DNA of 25,543 nt from Bacillota bacterium (GCA_023444095.1 JAEZRP010000025.1:1-25543); one strand, 5' to 3'. Shown: positions 1 to 7,651, counted from the first letter of the stretch. A program made the numbers and translations. The notes: generated by a model not told the origin, from the sequence alone.

Positions 1-1078
1 CGACTTCTATCTCGTCGCCAATCTTGACATCGGTTGAGGAGAGGTCAGATTTCTTAACCAATCCGTCTGCCTTGTAACCGACGTTGACGCAGACTTCGTC
101 ATCCGTAATCTGCACCACAGTGCCGACGATTGTCTGTCCGGGGCGGATCTGAACCAAAGTCTTTTCCACATCGGCCATGAAGTCGGATTCTGTGGTAGGC
201 GCTTCGGCCTCACCCGTGTGCAGCTCTTCGGACTGGGTGACCTGCTTCTCGATGTCGTTCATTGCTGTTACAACCTCCTTAATTATACAATCCGGCGTGG
301 ACGCGCCGGCTGTAATCCCGATCAAATCGCCCGGCCTGACGGAGACTCCCCCGACCTCAGACGCCGTTTCGATGAAGTACGTCCGGGGACAAATCGCCCG
401 CGTCAGCTCGTAGAGCTTCCGGCTGTTGGCGCTCTCCCGTCCGCCGATCACGATCATGACGTCGCACCGTCCGGCCAGGGCAACCGCCTCGTCCTGCCGG
501 TCAATGGTCGCGGTGCAGATGGTCCTTTTGACCTCCGCGTCCGGGTATCTCGCGAGGAGAAGCCCCGATATTTCCTGAAACGCGGCCTTCGTGAGCGTCG
601 TCTGCGTGACGACGAGGGGTTTTTTGAGGTCCGCCGGAAGGGCGTCGACGTCCTTTTCTGAGTCGACCGCCCAAGCTTCTTCGCCCGCCCAACCGAGGAT
701 GCCCATGACCTCGGGGTGCGCCCGCTCGCCGATCACGACGAGGGGCCGATTTTCCTCCGCCGCCCGGCGCGCCATCTGGTGGATGCGCGCGACGAAGGGA
801 CACGTGGCGTCAACAACGGCGCAGCCGCTCCCTTGAAGCGCCTCCGTCTCGCGGCGCCCGACGCCGTGCGACCGGATCACCACGCGCGTACCCTCGGGGA
901 TTTCCCCGATCGAGTCGACGGCCACGACACCCGCTTTTTCGAGTGCGGAAACCGCCTGGCGGTTGTTGATGATCGCCCCCAGCGTCACGTTCGGCGCGTT
1001 CTGTTCGGCGCATTCGACGGCCCGCCTGACCCCAAAGCAAAATCCTGCGTGCGCGGCAAGTTCGATCGTCTCACTCAA
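1..1078 (-). CDS. ispH-rpsA: IspH-ribosomal protein S1 fusion (partial, runs off left edge)
   Basis: One uninterrupted minus-strand frame joins 4-hydroxy-3-methylbut-2-enyl diphosphate reductase (last step of the MEP isoprenoid pathway, a 4Fe-4S enzyme) to the start of ribosomal protein S1. IspH landmarks read from the sequence: AHAGFCFGV (first cluster Cys, about residue 14), SHGV, DATCPFV (second Cys), HPEVMG, TQTTLT, ICTAT (third Cys) and the C-terminal GASTPD. After about 272 residues the frame continues without a stop through ...KEVVTAMNDIEKQ into an S1 N-terminus with the first OB-fold beginning (RPGQTIVGTVVQI, VNVGYKADGLV); the rest lies outside the window. The fusion is a known arrangement in Clostridia. 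The start is the weak point: no in-frame ATG exists upstream. A TTG at 1078 gives the normal IspH N-terminal length but has no properly spaced ribosome binding site; it overlaps the stop of a 23-codon upstream frame (TTGA). Confidence 0.92.
   Translation of the reverse strand, partial: MSETIELAAHAGFCFGVRRAVECAEQNAPNVTLGAIINNRQAVSALEKAGVVAVDSIGEIPEGTRVVIRSHGVGRRETEALQGSGCAVVDATCPFVARIHQMARRAAEENRPLVVIGERAHPEVMGILGWAGEEAWAVDSEKDVDALPADLKKPLVVTQTTLTKAAFQEISGLLLARYPDAEVKRTICTATIDRQDEAVALAGRCDVMIVIGGRESANSRKLYELTRAICPRTYFIETASEVGGVSVRPGDLIGITAGASTPDCIIKEVVTAMNDIEKQVTQSEELHTGEAEAPTTESDFMADVEKTLVQIRPGQTIVGTVVQITDDEVCVNVGYKADGLVKKSDLSSTDVKIGDEIEV
274..280 (-). promoter_or_regulatory. Possible internal ribosome binding site for S1 inside the fusion
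   Basis: AAGGAGG lies 11 nt upstream of an in-frame ATG at 262 where S1 homology begins, so free S1 might also be made from this message. Caution: AAGGAG also encodes the Lys-Glu of the conserved IspH C-terminal KEVV segment, so coding constraint alone could explain it, and the spacing is long. Confidence 0.3.
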
Positions 1079-1212
1079 CTCCCGGATGCGGACGGCAATG
1101 CCGCCGGTTTTAGCGCCTCGATTGCGAAAACAATATAAAGTGCCATATACTACAATTCGATGACACCTATACGATTCCTGCAAAAGCTTGAAAAATAACC
1201 ATCATTTAACAT
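1075..1212 (-). other. Two tiny leader frames ahead of ispH-rpsA
   Basis: The 176 nt between the plsC terminator and the ispH start hold two short frames in the same phase. The first starts with ATG at 1212, 10 nt after GGAGGAGG (1223-1230), and encodes 20 residues (MLNDGYFSSF...) ending in TAG at 1150-1152. The second starts with ATG at 1146 and encodes 23 residues (MALYIVFAIE...) ending in TGA at 1075-1077, which overlaps the TTG start of ispH-rpsA. They could be leader peptides feeding translation into the TTG start, or the decayed remnant of one frame broken by TAG. A promoter for ispH-rpsA must also lie here if the plsC terminator works. CTGACA-15-GATAAT and TTTTCA-17-TATAGG are candidates, neither convincing. 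Confidence 0.3.
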
Positions 1213-1254
1213 TATCGAGCTTCCTCCTCCCTGTCAGTCTGCCCGCGCGCGTCC

Positions 1255-1287
1255 AAAAGAAAACGTGGGCGGCCTTTGCCGCTCACG
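1255..1287 (-). terminator. Rho-independent terminator after plsC
   Basis: Read on the minus strand: CGTG-A-GCGGC, loop AAAG, GCCGC-C-CACG, then TTTTCTTTT. The stem has 9 pairs with one A/C mismatch, overlaps the plsC stop codon and is followed at once by the T tract. It separates the pepV-cmk-plsC transcript from ispH-rpsA. Confidence 0.8.
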
Positions 1288-1861
1288 CCTTCAATGCCCA
1301 GATCGCGCCGTCGATCTCGCCCGTCACCGCGTTGATCGTCGCGCCGTCCGAGCGCGTTCCAAAGTCGGTGAGATCAATCGGCTTTCCAATGTAGATGTTC
1401 GTCCTCCGAAACGGCCTGTAGGGTCCGTCTATGTATACCGGGACGACGGGGGCCTTCGAGCGTTGCTCGATGAGCGCCGCGCCGCCGTGCACCTGCGTCC
1501 GCTCGTTCGCCGCGCTGCGGGTACCCTGCGGAAAGATTCCGAGCATGCCGCCCGATTCGAGCACGCGCATCGACTCCCGGATCGCGGAGAGGTCCGCGCG
1601 GCCGCGGTCGACGGGGAACGCCCCCGCCTCGCGCAGCACCGCGCCGACGAGCTTCACCTTGAAAAGCTCCTTCTTTGCCATGAACGTGATCCGCCGCTTG
1701 AGTCTGAGAAGCAGCAGGATTGGATCGCGCGAGGAGATGTGGTTCGCGCACAGGATCACGGCGCCCTGAGGGATGTTCTCCTCGCCGATCAGCCGAACGG
1801 GGTAGATTACGGCGTAATAAGCGCCGACGAGCGCCTTGATGAGCGTAACGAGCAGCTTCAT
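1283..1861 (-). CDS. plsC: 1-acyl-sn-glycerol-3-phosphate acyltransferase (PlsC family)
   Basis: A 192-residue PlsC-type acyltransferase, expected to acylate lysophosphatidic acid to phosphatidic acid at the inner face of the membrane. Residues 1-25 form one hydrophobic anchor (MKLLVTLIKALVGAYYAVIY). The catalytic block NHISSRDP (HX4D) is present, followed by the AFPVDRG segment and the third family block as FPQGTRS. The usual form is FPEGTRS, so the glutamate is replaced by glutamine. The ATG at 1861 overlaps the cmk stop by ATGA, which implies translational coupling. The cmk-plsC-ispH-rpsA order is a standard clostridial neighbourhood. A terminator sits on its stop codon. Confidence 0.9.
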   Translation of the reverse strand: MKLLVTLIKALVGAYYAVIYPVRLIGEENIPQGAVILCANHISSRDPILLLLRLKRRITFMAKKELFKVKLVGAVLREAGAFPVDRGRADLSAIRESMRVLESGGMLGIFPQGTRSAANERTQVHGGAALIEQRSKAPVVPVYIDGPYRPFRRTNIYIGKPIDLTDFGTRSDGATINAVTGEIDGAIWALKA

Positions 1862-2526
1862 ATGACCTCCCGCGCGATGGCGATGATCCGGTCGATGACG
1901 CCCCCTAAGGACATGTCGGAGGTGTCCACCTCGATGGCGTCGTCCGCGCGCTTGAGCGGCGAGGCCGCGCGCGTGGTGTCCTGCAGGTCGCGCTCCACGA
2001 TGTCTGCGAGCACGGTTCCGAAGTCGGGATCCAGGCCCTTCTGCCGGAGCTCGTCGAACCGCCGCTTCGCGCGCACCTCGGCGGACGCGGTCAGGAAGAT
2101 CTTGACCGTGGCGTCCGGGAGCACCTTTGTTCCGATGTCCCGGCCGTCCATGACGAGGTTCTGGTTTTGGGCGATTTCGCGCTGGATCGCCACCATCCGC
2201 CTTCGGACCTCGGGCACCTGAGAGACGAGCGAGGCCGCGCGGGAGCACTCCTCGGCGCGGATGGCGTCTGAGACGTCCTCGCCCGCGAGCGTCGTGATCT
2301 GCCGTCCGCCCTCGTAGCGCACGCCGACCTGCGCCGAAGCGCACGCATCCGCCACCGCGCCCGCGTCTGAGAGGGGCACGCCCGCGCGGATCATGGAAAG
2401 GCCCATCGCCCGGTACATCGCGCCCGTATCGAGGTAGTTGAATCCAAGCGCGCGCGAGACGGCCTTTGCGACCGAGGACTTACCCGCGCCCGCCGGACCG
2501 TCGATCGCGATCGAGTAAGCCCCCAT
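1858..2526 (-). CDS. cmk: Cytidylate kinase
   Basis: A 222-residue (d)CMP kinase that phosphorylates CMP/dCMP with ATP in pyrimidine nucleotide salvage. The N-terminal P-loop reads DGPAGAGKSSVAKAV (residues 9-23), followed by LDTGAMYRA (substrate binding), MDGRDIGT, FLTASAEVRAKRR and the C-terminal VDTSDMS; all family blocks are in order and the length is normal. Its ATG overlaps the stop of the upstream peptidase by one base (TAATG) and its own stop overlaps plsC (ATGA). The three genes therefore look translated as one unit. No separate Shine-Dalgarno sequence is obvious, which fits coupling. Confidence 0.95.
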   Translation of the reverse strand: MGAYSIAIDGPAGAGKSSVAKAVSRALGFNYLDTGAMYRAMGLSMIRAGVPLSDAGAVADACASAQVGVRYEGGRQITTLAGEDVSDAIRAEECSRAASLVSQVPEVRRRMVAIQREIAQNQNLVMDGRDIGTKVLPDATVKIFLTASAEVRAKRRFDELRQKGLDPDFGTVLADIVERDLQDTTRAASPLKRADDAIEVDTSDMSLGGVIDRIIAIAREVI

Positions 2527-3938
2527 TACCAGGCGCCTCCCGCCAGTTCCGCGATGGCGTGCGCGAAAATTTTCACGCTCAGCATGAGCTTTTCGATGTC
2601 CACGTATTCGTCGGGCATGTGGCAGGTGTCCGTGTCTCCGGGGAAGTTGAACCCGAACGCGACGGTGTTCGGCATGGTGCGCGAATACGTGCCGCCGCCG
2701 ATGGCGAACGCGTAGCCGGGCATTCCCGTGACCTCGGAGTAGACCTTGACAAGCCCCTTAACGACCTTGTGCTCCTTGGAAACGTGGTGCGGCGCGTGGC
2801 CGCGCAGCCGACGGAGCTCGAGGTTCGTGCCGGAGAGCGCCATCGCGGCCTGGCCGCACATCTTCTCCTCGTCAGCAGACAGCGGATAGCGGATGTCGAG
2901 CTGCGCGGTGACGAGGTGCCTGTCCGCGCGCAGAAGCCCGAGGTTGCACGTAAGCGCGCCGGATTCCTCGTCGGAAATTTGGATGCCGAGGGATTCGCCG
3001 CCGTATTCGAGGCCGAGCTTATCCGCGAGCGCGGAGATCGCCTTGTTGAGCGGCCCGCCCGCGTTCATGTCCCGGAGCGCAATGAGCAGCATGCCCGCCG
3101 CGTTCTTGCCCAAATTCGGCATGGAGGCGTGCGAAGGCTTGCCCGTCGCGCGGACGAGCGCCGCGTCGCCATCGAGTTTCTCGCATTCGAGGTCGAATCC
3201 CCTGTCCCGCGCCACGCCTTCGACGCGCGCCCTCAGTTCCTCAAAGCCGAGTCCCTCCGTCGAGACGACCGCCGTCGCAACGCCGGGCACGACGTTGCAT
3301 CTTTCGCCCGCGTGCATCGATACGATCGGGAACGCGCCGCCTTCCTCCGTGGCGTGCGCGGAGATCAGAAGGCCCAATCCGCCCTTTTCGATGTGGATGA
3401 CGGGAAACTCCGCATCAGGCGAGAAGCCGTAGTCGGGCATCGGCAGCTTCGACTTATAGTAGCGCATGTCCGTCATGCCCGTCTCCTCGTCGCAGCCGAG
3501 GATGAGCTTTACCCCGTCCTTCATGGGGATGCCGGCCTCCCGAACCGCGCGCATGGCGTGCAGCGCCGCGACCGCCGGGCCTTTGTCGTCCATGGTGCCC
3601 CGGCCATAGAGCTTCCCATCCGCGATCTCGCCGCCCCAGGGATCCTTCGTCCAGCCGTCGCCCGCGGGCACGACGTCGAGGTGGCAGAGCATGCCCATCG
3701 TCTTTTCGCCCGTGCATAGGGTGATCTCGCCGCAGTAGCCGTCCACGTCGAGCGCCTCGAAGCCGTAGTTCCGCGCCGTCTCGAGCGCTGTGTCCAGCGC
3801 GCGCCGCGTTTCCTTTCCGAACGGAGCGCCCGGTTCCGCCTCCGAAAGCACCGAGGGAACCGCGACCCACCTTTGGATATCCCGAATGATGTCGTCCTGA
3901 TAAGACGCGACGATCGCGTCCAGCTTTCCATAATCCAT
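2526..3938 (-). CDS. pepV: M20-family dipeptidase, PepV/Sapep type
   Basis: A 470-residue zinc metallopeptidase of the M20 family, PepV/Sapep branch: cytosolic dipeptidases that remove the N-terminal residue of short peptides. Metal and catalytic blocks are complete: CHLDVVPAGDGW (His86, Asp88), YGRGTMDDKGP (Asp117), GCDEETG (catalytic Glu151 and Glu152), SPDAEFPVIHIEKG (Asp175) and, near the C-terminus, the GGGTYSR motif and CHMPDEYVDI. The long lid domain (about residues 185-340) matches the 465-470 residue PepV length. The ATG at 3938 follows a modest AGGCGGTG. It is first in a three-gene overlapping operon with cmk and plsC and has a near-consensus promoter at 3970-3998. Nothing ties its substrate to CMP kinase or lipid synthesis. 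Confidence 0.92.
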   Translation of the reverse strand: MDYGKLDAIVASYQDDIIRDIQRWVAVPSVLSEAEPGAPFGKETRRALDTALETARNYGFEALDVDGYCGEITLCTGEKTMGMLCHLDVVPAGDGWTKDPWGGEIADGKLYGRGTMDDKGPAVAALHAMRAVREAGIPMKDGVKLILGCDEETGMTDMRYYKSKLPMPDYGFSPDAEFPVIHIEKGGLGLLISAHATEEGGAFPIVSMHAGERCNVVPGVATAVVSTEGLGFEELRARVEGVARDRGFDLECEKLDGDAALVRATGKPSHASMPNLGKNAAGMLLIALRDMNAGGPLNKAISALADKLGLEYGGESLGIQISDEESGALTCNLGLLRADRHLVTAQLDIRYPLSADEEKMCGQAAMALSGTNLELRRLRGHAPHHVSKEHKVVKGLVKVYSEVTGMPGYAFAIGGGTYSRTMPNTVAFGFNFPGDTDTCHMPDEYVDIEKLMLSVKIFAHAIAELAGGAW

Positions 3939-3969
3939 AGTCGCACCGCCTGTTCAAATTCTGGATACA

Positions 3970-3998
3970 ATTTTCGCACGGAACGCCCAAAATGTCAA
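3970..3998 (-). promoter_or_regulatory. Sigma-A promoter for pepV-cmk-plsC
   Basis: On the minus strand TTGACA (3993-3998), a 17-nt spacer and GAAAAT (3970-3975, 4 of 6 matches to TATAAT) sit about 32 nt upstream of the pepV ATG. The -35 is perfect and the spacing ideal. Confidence 0.6.
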
Positions 3999-4160
3999 CG
4001 GGCAGAGAGGCGGGGAACGACGGAGTTCCGCCCGTGCCCCGCTCAAGGACTGGCGCACTTGAGAAAACCATACTGGATGGCAATATGGATCATCGTCCGC
4101 CGCGCTTCGCGTAGGCTTGGCCCCGTTTGAGAAAGCATACGCCCTTGTCCATCGCTTTCC
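3999..4160. other. Gene-free stretch between pepV promoter and oadA terminator, with a short direct repeat
   Basis: No credible gene. Two near-identical 16-mers lie on the plus strand 67 bp apart, CTTGAGAAAACCATAC (4058-4073) and GTTTGAGAAAGCATAC (4125-4140), plus a few weak inverted repeats such as CCATA...TATGG. I cannot assign a function. Confidence 0.4.
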
Positions 4161-4202
4161 CAAAATAAAACCCGACGGCTCGGGATTGGGCCCGGGCCGT
4201 CG
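4161..4202 (-). terminator. Rho-independent terminator of the decarboxylase operon
   Basis: Minus strand: CGACGGC, a 16-nt GC-rich loop, GCCGTCG, then GG and TTTTATTTT (4162-4170). It lies about 100 nt beyond the oadA stop and is the likely main 3' end of the mmdA-oadG-biotin carrier-oadB-oadA message. Confidence 0.7.
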
Positions 4203-4265
4203 CGGGAGAGACACGTCATTTTACCGATCAGGGATTCTCGGACCAGAGGCCCTCAAGCCGGGGGC

Positions 4266-4282
4266 CCGGGGCAGCGCCCCGG
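4266..4282 (-). terminator. GC hairpin directly after oadA
   Basis: CCGGGGC-AGC-GCCCCGG, a perfect 7-bp stem with a 3-nt loop, starts about 18 nt after the oadA stop. There is no T tract, so it is more likely a 3'-end stabiliser or pause site than a terminator by itself. Confidence 0.4.
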
Positions 4283-4300
4283 CGTTTCCCCGTCCTGTGC

Positions 4301-5704
4301 TTACACGGGCATCGCGTTGTTCTTCTTGTCGAAGACGGAGTTGTCGAGCTTGAGCTGGGAGGCCTGGCGGGCCTGGAAGAACTTCTCGGCGACCTGCGGG
4401 AACAGCGCGTAGGAGAGGACGTCCTCGTCCTGCGTGATGTACTGGCCGATCTCCTTGCGGTAGGTTTCGAGCTCGGGCTTGAGGTCGTCCGCGGGGCGGT
4501 GGGTGATGACCTTGCGGTCGCCGATGACCTTCTTGCGCACTTCCTCGTTGACGGGCGCGGGCAGGCGGCCGTACTCGCCGGCCATGAGCGCCTGGGACTC
4601 CTTGGGGTTCATCTTATACCGCTCGCCGGCAAGCACGTTCATGACGGCCTGGGTGCCGACGATCTGGCTGGTCGGGGTGACGAGCGGCGGATAGCCGAAG
4701 TCCTTGCGAACGCGCGGCACCTCCGCGAGCACCTCGTAGAGAAGATCGGATTTCCCGGCCTGTTTGAGCTGGCTGATGAGGTTCGAGAGCATGCCGCCCG
4801 GCACCTGATACTTGAGGGTGTTGACGTCGACGCGCAGGACCTTGGGATCGAGCCAGCCTTCCTTCTGAAGCTTGTCGGCCACGCCGCGGAAGTGCTCCGT
4901 CGCCTTGGTGAGCTCGCTCAGGTCGATGCCGGTATCGTACTCGGTGCCCTCGAGGGTCGCGACGAGCGCTTCGGTGGCGGGCTGCGCGGTACCGTTGCCG
5001 AGCGGGGAGAGGGCGGTATCCACGATGTCGGCGCCCGCCTCGATGGCCTTCATGTATACCATGTCGCCAGTGCCGGTGGTGTTGTGGGTGTGCATGTGGA
5101 CGAGCGTGGTGGGCTTGAGCGCCTGCTTGAGCTTTTTGACGAGCGAGTACGCCTGATAGGGCAGAAGCAGGTTCGCCATGTCCTTCACGCAAATGTTGTC
5201 GGAGCCCATCTTCTCGAACTCGACCGCGAGCTCCACGAAGTAATCCTCCGTGTGAACGGGGCTGCTGGTGTAACTGAGCGCGACCTCCGCGATGCCGCCG
5301 AATTTCTTGGTCGCCTTGATGGCGCGCTCCAGGTTTCGGGGATCGTTGAGGGCGTCGAAGATGCGGATGACATCGATGCCGTTTTTGATCGACAGCCGGA
5401 CGAACTCGTCGACGACGTCGTCCGCGTAGTGTTTGTAACCGAGGATGTTCTGGCCGCGGAAGAGCATCTGGAGCTTCGTCTTGGGAAGCGCTTCCTTCAG
5501 CTTACGAAGCCTGACCCACGGATCCTCGTTGAGGAAGCGCAGACAGGAATCGAACGTCGCGCCGCCCCAGCACTCGAGAGAATAAAAGCCTGCCTTATCG
5601 AGCACGTCGCACGCGGGGAGCATATCCTCGGTGCGCATGCGGGTCGCGGCTTGCGACTGGTGCGCGTCGCGCAGAATCGTATCCGTAATCATTACTTTTC
5701 CCAC
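4301..5704 (-). CDS. oadA: Oxaloacetate decarboxylase alpha-type carboxyltransferase (5S type, no biotin domain)
   Basis: A 467-residue carboxyltransferase of the pyruvate carboxylase/OadA/transcarboxylase-5S family, which moves CO2 between an oxo acid and biotin. Visible signatures: ITDTILRDAHQS (Asp13, metal), FRGQN, CVKDMANLL (Lys174, the lysine that is carbamylated) and HMHTHNTTG (His203/His205, metal). It ends after the conserved PYC_OADA region (GRLPAPV...) and lacks the C-terminal biotinyl domain of classical OadA; the carrier is a separate gene two positions upstream. The start is GTG at 5704, 9 nt after AAGGAGG; an ATG four codons later is possible. It is the last gene of the operon, followed by a hairpin and a terminator. 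Confidence 0.93.
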   Translation of the reverse strand: MGKVMITDTILRDAHQSQAATRMRTEDMLPACDVLDKAGFYSLECWGGATFDSCLRFLNEDPWVRLRKLKEALPKTKLQMLFRGQNILGYKHYADDVVDEFVRLSIKNGIDVIRIFDALNDPRNLERAIKATKKFGGIAEVALSYTSSPVHTEDYFVELAVEFEKMGSDNICVKDMANLLLPYQAYSLVKKLKQALKPTTLVHMHTHNTTGTGDMVYMKAIEAGADIVDTALSPLGNGTAQPATEALVATLEGTEYDTGIDLSELTKATEHFRGVADKLQKEGWLDPKVLRVDVNTLKYQVPGGMLSNLISQLKQAGKSDLLYEVLAEVPRVRKDFGYPPLVTPTSQIVGTQAVMNVLAGERYKMNPKESQALMAGEYGRLPAPVNEEVRKKVIGDRKVITHRPADDLKPELETYRKEIGQYITQDEDVLSYALFPQVAEKFFQARQASQLKLDNSVFDKKNNAMPV

Positions 5705-5725
5705 GATTATATACCTCCTTATAGA

Positions 5726-7216
5726 TTAATGGGAGAACAGGGCGAGGAACACGCCCGCCGCCACGGCTGAGCCAATGACGCCTGCAACGTTCGGGCCCAT
5801 GGCGTGCATGAGCAGGAAGTTGCCCGGGTTCTCCTTCTGGCCGACCACCTGGGAGACGCGCGCGGCCATGGGGACGGCGGAGACGCCCGCGGAACCGATC
5901 AGCGGGTTGATCTTGCCGCCGGAGATGACGTTCATGAGCTTTCCGAGCAGCACGCCGCCCGCGGTGCCGCCGCCGAAGGCGATGACGCCGAGGAGGACGA
6001 TCTTGAGCGTCTCGGGCTTCAGGAACGTCGAGCCCTTGGTCGTCGCACCGACCGTGAGGCCGAGGAAGATGGTGACGATGTTGATGAGCTCGTTCTGCGC
6101 GGTCTTGGAGAGGCGCTCCACGACGCCCGAGACGCGCATGAGATTTCCGAGCATCAGCATGCCGATGAGGGATGCCGCGGAGGGAAGAAGGAGGCTCACG
6201 AGGATCGTCACGATGATCGGGAAGATCACGAGCTCCGTGTTCGATACGGGCCTCAGCTGCTCCATGACGATCATGCGCTCCTTCTTGGTGGTGAGCGCTT
6301 TCATGATCGGTGGCTGGATGACGGGAACGAGCGCCATGTAGCTGTACGCCGCAACCGCGATCGGTCCGAGAAGCTGGGGTGCGAGCTTGGTGGTGACGTG
6401 GATGGCCGTGGGGCCGTCCGCGCCGCCGATGATGCCGATGGAGCTGGCCTGCGAGGCGTCAAAGCCCCAAAGCTTCGCGCCGAGGAAGGCGACATAGATG
6501 CCGAACTGGGCCGCTGCGCCGAGCAGGAGGGACTTGGGGTTGGCGAGCAGCGGGCCGAAGTCTGTCATCGCGCCGACGCCCATGAAGATGAGCGGCGGAT
6601 AGATGCCCAGCTTGACGCCCTGATAGAGGTAGTGCAGAAGGCCGCCGTTCTGATAGAGCACGCGGTAGACGGTGTCGCCGGAGCTGTTCAGAACCACATC
6701 GACCGACTTTTTATAGTAGTCGCCGTAGGCCGCGGCTTCCTTCGCCGATGTAAAGACCTTGTAGATCGGGTCGTCCATCATGCCGGCGAGCGGCAGGTTC
6801 GCGAGGAGCATGCCGAAGGAGATGGGGAGAAGGAGAAGCGGCTCGAACTTCTTGACGATCGCAAGGTACAGAAGCAGACAGGCGACCGCGAGCATGGCGT
6901 ATTGCTGCCAATCCCCGGCGACAAAGCCCGTCGATGCCCAGATGTTCTTGATGCCAGACCAGAAGTCGATGGCGGGGTCGTTGCTTTCGCCCGCCTTGGG
7001 AATGAACGATCCGTCGCCGACGACCGTGCTGGTGCCGGGCAGGTTGTACGGATCAGGGACGGCCGCCGTCTCTGCTGCGGAGACCTCGGTCGTCGCGGCT
7101 TCGGGCGCAGTGGTCGCGGCAGGCTCTCCCTCCGCGAACGCCATCAGCGTCGCCGTCAGGGCGAACAGGACCACCATGCACACAAACGCGCGCATGCGGT
7201 TTGCTTTTTTTAACAT
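5726..7216 (-). CDS. oadB: Na+-translocating decarboxylase beta subunit with N-terminal extension
   Basis: A 496-residue membrane subunit that decarboxylates carboxybiotin and couples this to Na+ export. The core has about ten hydrophobic segments, with IIGGADGPTAIH (Asp267) and the block NPLIGSAGVSAVPMAAR. The residues I recall as functional in Klebsiella OadB (D203, Y229, N373, G377, S382, R389) all have counterparts here at a constant offset of 64 (D267, Y293, N437, G441, S446, R453). The extra N-terminus is a signal-peptide-like segment (residues 8-28) followed by an Ala/Thr/Glu-rich linker, absent from the classical subunit. ATG at 7216 follows GGAGGG. It lies between the biotin carrier and oadA with gaps of about 20 nt. 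Confidence 0.94.
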   Translation of the reverse strand: MLKKANRMRAFVCMVVLFALTATLMAFAEGEPAATTAPEAATTEVSAAETAAVPDPYNLPGTSTVVGDGSFIPKAGESNDPAIDFWSGIKNIWASTGFVAGDWQQYAMLAVACLLLYLAIVKKFEPLLLLPISFGMLLANLPLAGMMDDPIYKVFTSAKEAAAYGDYYKKSVDVVLNSSGDTVYRVLYQNGGLLHYLYQGVKLGIYPPLIFMGVGAMTDFGPLLANPKSLLLGAAAQFGIYVAFLGAKLWGFDASQASSIGIIGGADGPTAIHVTTKLAPQLLGPIAVAAYSYMALVPVIQPPIMKALTTKKERMIVMEQLRPVSNTELVIFPIIVTILVSLLLPSAASLIGMLMLGNLMRVSGVVERLSKTAQNELINIVTIFLGLTVGATTKGSTFLKPETLKIVLLGVIAFGGGTAGGVLLGKLMNVISGGKINPLIGSAGVSAVPMAARVSQVVGQKENPGNFLLMHAMGPNVAGVIGSAVAAGVFLALFSH

Positions 7217-7234
7217 CGTTTCGTACCCTCCGGG

Positions 7235-7651
7235 TTAGCCCAGCGTGATGATGGTATCGCCGGCGTTGACGGTGGAGCCCTTGGAGACGGGGATGGCGGC
7301 CACGACGGCGTCGCGGGGCGCGAGGATTTCGTTTTCCATCTTCATGGCCTCAAGGATCACGAGGACGGTGCCCTTCTTGACGGACTGACCGGCCGCGACT
7401 TTCACGTCGAGGATGGTTCCGGGCATGGGCGATTTCACCGCCTCGCCGCCTGCGGGTGCGGCCTTGGGGGCGGGAGCGGCTGCCTTGGGAGCCGGAGCGG
7501 GCGCGGCGGCTGCGGGAGCGGCCACAGGCGCGGGTGCGGGCGCGGCGACGGGGGCCGCAACGGGCGCGGGCGCGAACACGGGGGCGCCGCCGATTTCTTC
7601 GACCTCGACATCATAGGCCTGACCGTTTACGGTGATGGAAAACTTGCGCAT
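7235..7651 (-). CDS. Biotin carboxyl carrier protein of the decarboxylase
   Basis: A 138-residue free-standing biotinyl protein, equivalent to the transcarboxylase 1.3S or MmdC/gamma-type subunit. Residues 1-20 (MRKFSITVNGQAYDVEVEEI) are the usual short N-terminal beta segment. Residues 23-68 are an almost pure Ala/Pro/Val flexible linker, and residues 72-138 are the biotinyl domain with EAMKMEN, whose Lys104 should be biotinylated. The linker lets the carrier swing between the carboxyltransferases (MmdA and OadA) and the membrane decarboxylase OadB. ATG at 7651 is preceded by GAGGAGG with 7-nt spacing. Only one carrier gene is present for both carboxyltransferases in the operon. Confidence 0.94.
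   Translation of the reverse strand: MRKFSITVNGQAYDVEVEEIGGAPVFAPAPVAAPVAAPAPAPVAAPAAAAPAPAPKAAAPAPKAAPAGGEAVKSPMPGTILDVKVAAGQSVKKGTVLVILEAMKMENEILAPRDAVVAAIPVSKGSTVNAGDTIITLG

Noticed and set aside
3954..4214. 86-residue minus-strand frame between pepV and oadA
   Set aside because: It runs through the terminator stem and the pepV promoter, with no recognisable family or ribosome binding site. If it recurs elsewhere it would be as a DNA repeat rather than a gene.
4499..7213. Long plus-strand open frames opposite oadA and oadB
   Set aside because: Mirror images of well-supported genes, with His/Arg/Asp/Glu/Gly-rich sequence of no known family.
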